A stretch of 64,000 nt of DNA. Source: Strongylocentrotus droebachiensis (taxonomy: Eukaryota; Echinodermata; Echinoidea; Camarodonta; Strongylocentrotidae). Below, piece by piece: positions 21,173-33,100 of this stretch. Position numbers and translations under genes: made by a program. Positions within the stretch are counted from its first letter, which is position 1. The number at the start of each line of letters is the position of its first letter. A model generated the notes under the pieces. The model was not told the origin of the DNA. It saw nothing but the letters and a program-made list of their open reading frames with translations, and did not search any database. Location: positions 310,001 to 374,000 of the forward strand of contig JAVYIG010000645.1 of NCBI GenBank assembly GCA_035222895.1, given 5' to 3'.

Positions 21173-21720
21173 TTTAAAGGTACTAGGTCTATGTCCCTTT
21201 TGCAGCCAACCTCAAATTATGTAGAACTTTGCAGGAAATATGAATATGTCATGTATGTCCTATCTGTGAAATTTAAACGTTAGCAGTGTCCTTATATTCA
21301 AATTATGCAAGGAAACCCGTTTGCTTGCTAGACTTCACTGTCAGACACTATTGAGTGACTGACTGGCTTTTTTTCTTCTTTGGTAATATTACATACATGA
21401 AAAGAGTTGTAAAGGGTACATGAGCATTTGTCTACATCAATAACCCACTTCTTGTGATGGCCAAGATTAAACTGATTGAATCTTTGCGCAGCTTAAAACG
21501 TATGACCATTCGGTACAATTGTCTGAAAATCAAGACTATTACTTTTGGGCTCTATAGCCCTAATGTCGATTTGACAACTAATAGTCATTATTTTCCCACT
21601 TGAAGACATTTTCAAGCCCCACCTTTTTTAGGGAAGTTCTAAATAAGTATTATCTTTCAAATGCAGTTGGAATTTAACTTTTTCATTTTTTGGCCTGCAA
21701 ATGGGACATAGTACCTTTAA
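21173..21720. mobile_element. MITE, copy 1 of a two-copy family (partner 62849-63400)
   Basis: The ends are inverted: TTTAAAGGTACT, then TATGTCCCTTTTGCAG at the left, against CTGCAAATGGGACATAGTAC followed by CTTTAA at the right. The 540-bp interior aligns base for base with 62854-63395 for long stretches, for example TATGAATATGTCATGTATGT. TTAA flanks both ends, which could be a 4-bp target duplication or part of the palindromic TTTAAA end. No coding capacity is visible. Confidence 0.85.
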
Positions 21721-21920
21721 GACAAAATCCTATTTTTTTGACTCTTTACTTCATATTTATTATCATTTCGGCGCTTGTTCCGAAACGTATCCAAAATTTG
21801 ACCCGTAACTCCGGCGTGGAGATACCCTACTAAAACATACCCAAAATAAAGATCATGAGTTAAAAGTTGTTAGATCTAGGCCTAGCCCTAGATCTAGGCC
21901 TATGTTTAAAGTAAAGCCCA

Positions 21921-21955
21921 AAAATCCCATTGGATTTGAAATCCAATGGGATTTT
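21921..21955. repeat. 35-bp palindrome with paired CCAAT boxes
   Basis: Two perfect 17-bp arms, AAAATCCCATTGGATTT and its complement, are separated by a single G. Each arm holds a CCAAT/ATTGG pentamer, so the site is symmetrical for a CCAAT-binding factor and could extrude a hairpin. Confidence 0.9.
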
Positions 21956-22001
21956 CCCGCGTAGGTTCGACGCAGCGCCAATAAAGTAAAGCTCTACTCA
22001 C

Positions 22002-22145
22002 CGATAGCTGCACTATGTCCAGAATACAATGTCCGATGCTGTCCTTGCTGTGATTCTCCTGGTCGATGCTCCGATGATGTAGTGCTGTACTCTGTTCTGG
22101 GTTCTGGTTTCTGGCAAAGGCAGCGGGACTGAGCCTGCTTATATG
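22002..22145 (-). promoter_or_regulatory. Candidate minus-strand TATA promoter with first exon and donor
   Basis: On the minus strand CATATAAGC (22137-22145) is TATA-like. About 110-140 bp further along, CAGCTATCG is followed by GTGAGTAG, a good donor with GT at 22001-22000. Direction and position would suit an untranslated first exon of the GDI gene, but no transcript support can be read from sequence and it lies inside repeat sequence. Confidence 0.22.
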
Positions 22146-22714
22146 GCGCACACATGTACGTGCGATCGAGCGTGGAAAGCCATCCGACGCACGCACATGC
22201 GTGCGGTCCGTATTGCTAATTTCTCATATGTTTATTACCTGTTTCGTGTCAATTTTCTTGTTATTTTTGGAGAATTTTTGTGTGGAAAAACAATGATATT
22301 AGATTATTAGTATACACTTTTTCTCAGGTTTCACGGCAAACCGCTGCAGAATACAAGTACTAGTCATACCGATGCTGTGTTGCGGGCGGGCGCGCACCTG
22401 TGTGAAGTTATCTACCGCATTTTATCCTGAATAAATTGATAAATGTATGATACAAGTATGTTGAGTTGAGATATGTGGTATATTCTTGTGAAGGAATAAG
22501 CATGAGATCTGAGGTTTTTTTTTGTCTTAGAACCAAGCTGTGTACATGTACATACATGTAGATCTACTTGTAGGTAGACAATACTTGTACAAGCAAATTT
22601 TAAATACTTAATCAAATCTCTGTCTGAAATTTTCAGGTATCAGAAAACCAGCATATTTGAAAACCTGCAATCCTGCTCAAATGTAGAGACTTATGGCATG
22701 AACATCGTCAATGC

Positions 22715-22870
22715 ATGCTGAAACTTTGCAAGGTCAGTATGCTGGATTCACCTGATGCCAGTGGACCCTCATTGCGAACACCTGCTAAAGATGGATACAT
22801 TGTTGGAACAAAGCCTTCTCCATCCTCTTCTACTCCTAGTCTCCTGAAGAACAATCGTCTATTATCACAG
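22715..22870 (+). CDS. CTTNBP2: CTTNBP2-like first coding exon
   Basis: An in-frame stop TGA at 22658 limits the frame on the left. The first ATG in frame is 22715, and a second at 22739 has the better context (A at -3). The frame encodes MLDSPDASGPSLRTPAKDGY then IVGTKPSPSSSTPSLLKNNR and LLSQ, then donor GTAACTG at 22871, phase 0. This Ser/Pro-rich stretch is not conserved with vertebrates, which have a different N-terminus. A likely acceptor TTTTCAG ends at 22636, so the exon probably begins at 22637 with an untranslated leader containing four short upstream ATGs. If translation starts at 22739 the protein is 8 residues shorter. Confidence 0.62.
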
Positions 22871-25800
22871 GTAACTGAAAAATCTTTTTTACTCAGATGG
22901 TAACTAACTGATCGATATTTCCATCTGGGGGTGTTCACTGTGCTACAAAGCTGTGAGATGAAAGTTGTTCATCTTACTTGGCATCCCTGTTTGGTATTAA
23001 ACAAAACTTAAAATAAATTTCTGTGTGAAGATTTAATAGTATTGAACCTGAGAACAGGGAATTGCAGAATGCACAACATTCAATATTAGGGCTTATTATC
23101 AAGGTACCATAAGGCCAAATAACAAAAGTGAAGTGTTTCTCTTCCCCGCCCGCCTCTATTTTAAAACTATTTACTATTCAGAAGGAAAAAAAAGCCAAAA
23201 AAGGCCACCAAAAGAAGCTTGCACGGTATACATTTTGTTGAAATAGCTTCTAAAGTGATGCAAATCATTTGTTTTGTCATACATCAGCATACTCACATAG
23301 CACAATATCTCTAAATGAATAGGCTTGGCCAGCTATAATTAGCATGGCAGCCATCTTGGAAAAAAATAGCAAAATAGTAAATAGTATTGCCTGCCTCCTC
23401 CTTTAAAAGAAAAGTTTGTACGAGAAACACATTATTTTTGTTATTTGGCCTAATTCAGAACATACACAGTGAACAGAATGCTCCAAGATTGCCATGTTTA
23501 CTTCACCTGGGTGGAAAGTGGCAAGTGTAGATTTATGTCGTGCCAAGTGACACACTAAAATATAAAGAAAAAGTTATAGCATGGCAGCTGTAAGGATATA
23601 AACTGAAGGGATGTCATTTCGTAATAACATGTAGAGTGTGCACCAACAATTTGATTCTTGGATCCACTTTTCTTTTATGCCTTCTTACATTGAACATTGT
23701 GTCAGGTGTTAATAAGATAAAGCAAAAGCATTGAATACACTGAGTCTGGAAACTGCTGAATCTTTGTTTAATAAACGGCACCAATGTTTATCTGGTGAAA
23801 TATTTACCACTTTGCATCCTGTATGTTTAGAAAATTGGTTTGATGGAATGAAGAATGAGTCTTATGATCTGGCTGTGTGTACATGTTTCTAATTTCTGTC
23901 TCCCTGTACAGTAGAGCCTAGAGGCCATTTGGAAGAAAGTTATTGTAGCGTATATCCTGTCTATTGTCAATGTACAAACTTTAGTAAACTAGTAACCAGC
24001 GTACACTTTACAAAGTTTACATAAAACCTTGGATAACTTTGACTGATGATAAATAAAAACAGAAGTTTTTCACATTTTAAATCTGAGGTGATGTATTGAA
24101 GTAAATCTTATGATGTTTTTTGATAATAATAATCTTCGCAAAATAATGATTTTAAAGACAAGATAGCTTACAGTATACAGAGCCCCGAAAATAACAATTA
24201 TGTGCGAGACAAGGTAGCTGATTCGGAGATCCGAAAATAATAATTATTGACGAGACAAAGTAGCCGATTCAGAGATCTGAAAATAATAATTATTGGCGAG
24301 ACAAGGTACAATGTAGCAGATACGGAGATCAGAGAATAATAATCATCTAGTTTGAGAACAAGATTCATGTGACACCATCAAACTGCAATTTAAAAAGAAT
24401 TGTTTAAAAAAACGTGGAAATGACTCAGCGATAATAAACTGAGATAGATGATAAGGATATTTGCCCAATGTGCAAAATGCATCATAATACTGCCTATGAT
24501 TAATTTTGAAAAATCATGATTGGATGATTTTTTGTTGTTCATGATGATACATTGTATTGATGTACATGTAAGCCCCGCTACATGTATTTTTGTTTGTCCA
24601 ATATACTGTACATGGATCAAGTGCTAACATGTACCTGGCTCACTTCTTTCTTCAAATTCCGTTGTAAGTCTCCCAGCCAGTCAATATGGAACCGATTAGT
24701 TACATGTACTTGTACATGTATAAACACAGTACCGGTAGTCAATACACAACAATTTAGTCAGTTATTATTTAATTTGAAAACAACATTTTTGATTATATCT
24801 GCTTTAATGACTGTTAGGTTCCTTGTGTAAACAAAGACAGCATCACACATCATTAGTAGCAGTACGCTGAATGCATGTTCATGCAAACACTCTAGATGGG
24901 GCAAAGCATGAATAATATATCGGCACATAAAGACACAAAAGAATTACGAAACTCGTAGGTGAACAGACTGTACTTTAGTATGCACATGTACATGCATAAT
25001 ACGTGTGTGTGCCATAGGATGTTTGTTACTAGGAGGAACCCATTGATTTTAGGATTGTGTTACTCAAGGAGTGCTGAAAGGCAGCGAGCTCTCTCAATTT
25101 TGACAAATTTACATAAAGAATGTGGATATATCTAGCCTAATGTCACAGCAAATTCAGCATGCACAGATTTTATTATTAATTTGACTTATAAAATTCATTC
25201 TCCTGATTATTTTATTTGAGATAACCAAAAGTGTACACAAAGGCTACATATTGATCAAATAAATACATACACACATCTGTTGTTGGTTTAGTTTTAATGG
25301 TGTGTATCATTCATTTATGAATATTTACCCCAGTGTGGCAGGCAGGGGATAGCTTTGTAACAAGGCCCCATTTAAATTGGTTTACAAATGAATGTGTGTA
25401 TATTCCACCAATGTAGTACATGTCAAATGTCAGACTGAACTATAAAGGTCAAGTACTTTTTAAGGAGAACTTCGGGCAAAAGTCATTCCTGGTTGCTGCA
25501 TCCTTCATTTTCTGTCCTAAAATACAGAGAGGAATACTGTTTACATGGAGATTATATAAAGAGGGGAGACAAGTAGCATAATATATGCAGTCAAGTGCTC
25601 AATTCTGTTCTCGTTGCAAAGATACACTACATTGTAATACTATTACTAAGCTGATATTTTCGCGTGGAGATATTTTCGCAAATGACAGTAACTGCCCGTA
25701 TGCTTGTAATGCAATGCTGTCACCTCTATTTGTGCGTGTTGATAAATTTGTGATAATATTAGTACTAGATAATATGCAGTTTGCGAAATTCGCTAAAATA

Positions 25801-26465
25801 AAACCCTCACAAAAATAATAGCTTATAAAGTACATGTATGCTGGATGTGCATTTGTATGTTGCACTACACTGTTGGATAGTGTATGCAGAATTCCTTCAA
25901 ATTATATTATTTGCATTTTGCGGTTTTATGCAGTAACAACATTGTGTACTGTAGCAGATCATTGATTTGTTTGTGCATGTATATATCCTCCACTTTTCAG
26001 ACAGAGATGCTTGTGGTTTTGGTACCTGGTGCTAATTTGCTAATTGGACTTTGAGTTTCGATCATGATTACTAACCCAGGATTTGACCTCAGATACCCTG
26101 TATAAAGTTGTGTTTCTTAGTTGGTAAAGTGCTGTGTACTAATTTACTGAGTCACCCAAACCTTGATTCTTTGCCTGATACAAGTCTTTTTCATGCCTTG
26201 CAAAGTTGCAATGTTGTAAACATGTTGTAAACATGTTTGAGAGTAGAGGAATCAATACCATTCTATTCAGCCAAACATCCTATTGTTAAGACTTGTCTAG
26301 AGGACCTTGTTACTTGTAGCACTAGTATTGTGCAGGTATAGTTGGATGGGACTTCTGATTCTTAATCCCTTCCTTTCTGCATTATTAATGGTTGGACACG
26401 CAGTTCATTGACACTCTGATGGATACCGTAAATCTCCGTGTATAAGGCGCACCCCTATTTTGGGG

Positions 26466-26545
<80 letters not shown>

Positions 26546-27058
26546 GGTTTTTTGTTTTTTTGTTTTGTTGTTATTGTTTTGTTGCCGAAAACCCACCAAA
26601 TAATAGTAACAATGTCGTTGTAGAAGAATGTGTAAGATCATTAATGTAAATTAAAAACGGGTCCAGACTCTAAGGCTTCATGATACCAAGTGTCCCACAC
26701 CAGCCTCATCACATCAGCTAGCAGAAGCACTGTGTTCTATGCCAAACATCAATAGTCATGCATGATATGAATAGAATCCTCTAAATTTCTGACAATAGAG
26801 TACCTAGGATCAAGGAGTTACTACACTCCTTGCTAGGATAGAACCTTGTGGTACACCATTTGTTATAGAAAAAAAAATTGAGGAATTGTTAAAAACTACA
26901 TTTTGAGATCTATTAGAAAGATTACTTTCAAACCAAGATGACAGACAAATTTGAGTGTTGTTGTAGTTTCCGAGTGGTGAGTCAACACACTGATTACTGA
27001 GCTGGGAGACATTGCCAAGCATAGCGCCATAAATCGAAATCGGTAAGAAAAAAGAAAG

Positions 27059-27106
<48 letters not shown>

Positions 27107-30100
27107 TTTTTTTCTGTACCTGTGTATAAGACGCACCCCCGATTTTCAATTTTTTTCGGCGCCAAAAAAGTGCGCCTTATACACGGAGATTTACGGTACT
27201 GTGTTGAAGGAGTAAGAAGATGATATAGATTTACATGTTCATGTCTATTTGTTATTAGGCCTATCCTACCATAGACGTACAGAGTCCTGCTCTAGAAGTA
27301 GCTTATATTTCAAGGTTAATGAGCCTCCCTTATTTCTATAGGAATGTGTACTCTTGTATACTTCATTATTTTTCCAAATCCTTTCCTTTTGCAATTCATT
27401 CATTGAAAACAAAGTCTTGATTTCTCATGTCTTTATTCAATCATCCTTCCAGTGTTGATTTAATTTTCGTTAAATTGCAGGATTCAATTACGGCCCTGTG
27501 CTTGCTTTGCACATTTCAAACAGGATTAATTTGAGAGGATTTTAAAGCTATTAGCTAAATAAATATTTGATTTGTACACCAATTATTACTTTCAGGCAAG
27601 TGAATTGGAGAATGCTATTAGATAGCATCATGCCAGAAAGGTGTTAACTCATATTATAGAACACCTTTCTGTCTCTCAACAAACGTTATATGAGCCCACA
27701 GTTTTGGTTTTCATGGGATTATATACATTTTTTTAATAAACAGGATTTTTATAAAAAATGGTAATATATCCACTATCTCTTCATACACTGTTAGCAAAAC
27801 AATTTACTTTTTTGTTTAAAAAAAAGAGACATTGCATGCCATTAAATTTACTATTCATCTACTGTATTGTAGATGTTGTTAAATCAGTTCAAAGGGTGAT
27901 GGTAAGCATTACATTTACATAGGGATGACAACGGTAGGCCTATATGTTTTTGGGAAAAATTGTATTGTGGTGACTATAGAATTCTTAAATAAACACAGAT
28001 TTATAAGCATTGTAGCTTCCTTCACAAACATTCAAAAATATTTATATACTGTAAACGCGGAAATATTTGTGGTACATTAATTTTCTCTCTAAAGTCTCTA
28101 ATTCTGATGCGTGTTCTGAACGGGCTAAAGTTGGTGCAACGTGAATTTAAGAACCAGCGAATATGTTTTGGGGTTGCTCAGTGCGTGAAATTAATCGCAC
28201 AAAAATAACAGCGTTTACAGAACTGTATATCAAGTATCATCTCCCTTTTGTCAAAATCTTTACTGAATGTTCACATGCACATTATTCAAATTATGTTTAC
28301 TTAAACATGATAGTTTTGCGTTGTGCATGTTTCTATTAATAGTATGATGTCATTGCTATAGGAATGAGTCAGCGGTGGGGTTTACCAGGAATGGTTTTAC
28401 TATTATTTATTGCTTGTACACACACACACACACACACCTACTCCAGCTGTCCCAGCCCCACCCTCTCTCCCACAATCCCACAATCCACGAAGATAGTGTT
28501 TGTGATGGTCATCTCATCTGCTTCGGTGACTAGATACTCATTAGCATTTTAATGGTGTGAAGCTCTCTGTCTCTGACCATCTCACAGAATGATTCATCCA
28601 CACAGCATGAAAGAAAAGAGAGAACATTTTTGGGATTGGTAATGACGATTCAGTCACCTCCTTCGTGGAGCTAACAAAAACAGAATGCTGTGCTTCCATG
28701 CTGGGAGTTGAATGTACTTTATTATCTATAAATTTCCAATTGGTTTCTTTTCTTTGATACTGATTAAACAAAAATAGGCTGTGACATTTTAATTGCAGAA
28801 AGAGCTCAACTTGTCAAAATTATTTTTACTGGTATTTTCTCCCTGATATATAGTTAGTATTAGTGATCCGCATCTATGGCTTCTAGGAATCTAGGCTTAT
28901 AATGTAGAAAATAATACTTAAATGCACAAGTAGGCCTTCATCTCAAGATCATATGTACACATAATGAGATAATGGAAAGAGACCTGTATCAAAAGTATTG
29001 CATAATGACCCATGCAACCCAATGTCACAAAGCAGAGAAGAATCATTTCATGTTATGAATTTGTGATTTGTCAGCCATCTGGCTGTAGATAAAGCATGTC
29101 GTAGTCAGGCTTGGGCACCCACGCGTATCCAATTAAAGATCAAAGTTGGTAGCAGTCCTGGTAGCAAGCTGAGGCCAACGATGATTCATCCAATTCTTCT
29201 GCATTTTTAACTGTCAAACATCCAGCTTTCCTCATATTAGTTTACCAATATTACAGTAAGGGGTATTGGACTTGTTTAAAAAAAAAAGTAATTACATGTA
29301 TGCATCGATAATATAATAAGGAGAGAATTTTGTTGTGGGGGAGGGGGGGGGGGGTCTTTTTGATAATTGCCACAGGATATACATTTTAAAAAGTGTATCA
29401 CAATTTCAAGATATTTGTTTAAAATGGATGAGGTAGAGCTGCAGTGTATTTAACAAAGGATCATTGTTAAATTTGATTTAGACTGATTGCTTTGAATTTA
29501 TTCATCAATACTCTATCAAGGAAAACACTACACACTGATACACTGTGCACATACATTTTACATGCCAGCAGCAATTAGCTAAATTTGATCTGTGGTATTG
29601 ACATGCATTCAAAGGGCAGAGATCATTAACGAGAGGTCATCCCATACGATAGCCAGACCGCTGCCTGCGGTACTCCCAGCCATCTATTTATTTCCTCTGC
29701 TATTTCAAGCACTTGGCATATACATGTAGTTCTTGAAGGTATGCCCTTTCAGGAAGGAGATTCATTCGGCCGGAGGAGGTTGCAAGCGACGGATAGCAAA
29801 GCAGGATTGCTGCCTGCTTTGAAAACCCAGTGAGCCGATTTGCGCTAGGCTTAGGTGGGGAAGTTATGGGGCCATTGCAATCTGGAGGAGATTTTGACGA
29901 TGTCATGGGACAGACAGACGTGATGTGACTTCACCAGCAGAGTAAATCTGATGGGCTAGCTGTCATCGTGTCAACTGCCAAATGAGTGGTAGTGTTTCAT
30001 GACTTGTTTGCTCCTACTGATGTGAATTATGGAACAGCAGCTAAAGATTCTTTTGGACCCTTCTATGATGTACCTGCATGAAGCTCCTCCCAGATAGTTG

Positions 30101-33100
30101 GAATGATCATACAAGCACACTTGCAGTCTGTCTTCTTCTGTAATAATGGAATTTAGCAAGTGACTAGTGATTGATTCTCTGTCTTGTTGCTGTGCCTTGG
30201 TGATTTTGAGATGAGTCTCCCTTTTGGGACGAGAGGTATGAAGAACTACAGCAGCTATAACAAGTACAGGCCCAGTACAGGCAAAGGGGCATCATGGATG
30301 CAAAGGGAAACAGCCTCCCTTCCTCTTCCTTCAGTAAGTTTTGATAAAAAATAATTTTACTTACAATATAAGAGGTGTTTATGCATGCTAGATACTTATA
30401 TTCAGTCTTTTCTAGGCATTTAGAAATCAACGTACTATTTACAGTCGATCATATCCCTGCCAAGTGGAAGTGGACCCTGATTCTTTTATCAAGGTTTTAA
30501 TAAAAACAATGCTCATACTCTGGTTTTGTGTGTAGCCTTTCATTGAACAACGTTCAACCGAGATACCTTTAAAGTGACTTGGTACCTTTGCCTGAGATTC
30601 TGAAACAGAATCCTGGATTTAGCTCATGTTGCAATCATAATTATAAACCTTTAAGTCAGTCAGGAATCCTGTGACTTTTACAAGCCGATCGGCTGTATGA
30701 TTATCAAGATATTTATGATTGAAAATCGAAATTTCATTTTTTGTTTTCCTAACAGTTTTTATAACACTACAGTCCATTGACGAAAATGAGTATGGTAAAA
30801 CCGGTCACTCAAAGATTTTTACTTTTTTGAGGCACTTCATGATCATTTTGAAGCGCAATTTTTTAGGGCTTCAATATTACACCATACCACAGACACTGAT
30901 AACACGTAGGGCCATGCATCTCAGATTTAACATTATTAAACAATGCCTTTAAAGTACTACTACGTAATCATATAGCTACACGTATGCAGTTCTTGTAATT
31001 TTGGTAGTCTTGTGGGGGTTGGGGGTAGAGATCCTAGATCAAGACTGTGTTGAGATGAAGTGTTATAATGTCAATTTTTTCCATGCTGAGGCGTGCCGTA
31101 GTCTAACTGGGATTATAATTATTGCGATGAGTCATCTTATGCCTAAGTCTTTCTCCATCTCATTGTAAGCCTATGATTACATAACCACTCGTAGGGAAGC
31201 TTCTCCACTTTTTTTTTTTTTTTTTTTTTTAATCATCTGGGTAAAACTATAGCTTGTGTAATATTGATTAACTTTTTATATTTTTTAATATACACGTAGG
31301 CCCTATTATGAACATACATGTACAGGCCTACTTGTGTGTACTTTATTAGAACTTTACTTTAAAGACCTTCTCTGATGAAAATACAACTATACTATGGCTC
31401 ATAAGCTTCAGTTCGATATATGATTTACCATTTACATGCATCTCTGTGTATAAGACGCACCCCTATTTATTTATTTTTTATTTATTTTTTTTTTGGGGGG
31501 GGGGCCAAGACAAAAAAGAAAAAAACATTTTTTAAAAAGTTATTTATTTTTTATTTTTTATTATGAACATGCAGGCCTAGAATCTACTTGTGTGTACTTT
31601 ATTAGAACTTAACTTTAAAGACCTTGTCTGAAGAAAATACAACTATACTAAGGCTCATAATCTTCAGTTTGATATGATTTACCATTTATCTCTGTGTATT
31701 AGACACCCCTATTTTTGGGGCCAAGAATTTTTGTTGTTGTTGTTGTTTTTTAAATATTTTTTTTTGTACCTGTGTATAAGACGCACCCCTGAATTTCAAA
31801 TTTGTTGGCGGAAAAAAAGTGTGTCTTATACACAGAGATTTACGATATCCATTTCACTTTTCAGTTCAGAGATGATCTTTAAATGTACTTCCAATGAACA
31901 TGTAAACAGTGAAGATATTCCTTTAGGAATACATGTGTACACATCATACTTGTAATTCTGTGTTGATAATTACTGTTGTACTGGGTACACATTTACTGTA
32001 CTCTTATACTTACCATATTATTAATTATAATATTTTCACCCAAGAATTGATACATTGACTATGATTGGTACAAACATGCATTTTCTGGTACAAAATTAAA
32101 CCTCTTTATGCATTAACCTTGAATCGTACTATATTTTACTTAACTGTGATGGTACAGTACTTGCCATTTTGTTTTACCATGGAAGCATGAAGGATTAGTA
32201 ATAATTGTTTTACTTAAAGAAAATACTTGATTTCAACAGATGGAATGCCATTTCTCATGAACCGGTATGTGAAAGTCTTGTTAGCAGGAATCTGCCCATC
32301 AATTATTGTTCACCCCTCAAAATGGAACCTTATCACATGGGCTAAAGATTACTATAATCTCTAACTAATAATTCCTATCTTCTTTGACTCACGAATGTAT
32401 TCTCTATACTGCCAGTCAGAGTGCCAGTCATACTCCCAATGCTCAAAGTGCACAAAGACATGACCTTAGAATTAGAGATGTTTCTATTTCCAGCAGATTA
32501 TTTATGATGACCCTCATGCAATCGCCTTGGCCAACATCTTGTAGATATGATTTTATTTTGGGGCCTCTCAAAACACGCACACTCATTCATAGAATTTCTT
32601 TCCTCTGGTAATGCACACAGAAAGCTGTATCTTTCTGACGTCAGCCAAATTGGAGAGTTGGTGAGTGATTGAAAAAGAAGAAGATACTGAAGATGAAATT
32701 CATGTCAGCTTTATCATTTTTATATCCGTACAGTTGAATGCAGATGTTAGCTCTATGCTACAAATGGATCAAGCTCTACATCGTGTGATTAATTTAACAG
32801 CGCAACAATGTTCACCGATGCTAGAACCTTATTAATTTTTGAATAGAGAAGATATATCTACTTTGAAAATGTAATTTTATTAATTTTTTTAATTTTTTAG
32901 TTTTTTTAATTTCACAAAAAAAGGACAAGCAAAAGCAACAAGAAAAAGATTAAAAAAGCAAGAATTTGCTAAAACAAATTAGTTGCAGGTGCTGCTTCAA
33001 AGATACATTGTACCTTGCTTGCACCCCTAACAATCTTGACAGTTATCATGCCTTTATTGATATGAGTCTTTCATGTAAACATCATGCATGGAAAGAACTT

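Larger units (their letters stand above)
21775..22400. repeat. Dispersed repeat, copy B, split by an insertion of about 360 bp
   Basis: The flanking parts (about 21775-21868 and 22228-22400) match 7985-8290, where they are contiguous. The insertion between them (about 21869-22227) contains a near-perfect palindrome and a minus-strand TATA-like motif with a downstream splice donor. Junctions are approximate because the copies have diverged. Confidence 0.55.

Noticed and set aside
26438-26641. Open frames over the 78-A run
   Set aside because: Poly-Lys/poly-Phe frames produced by the homopolymer.
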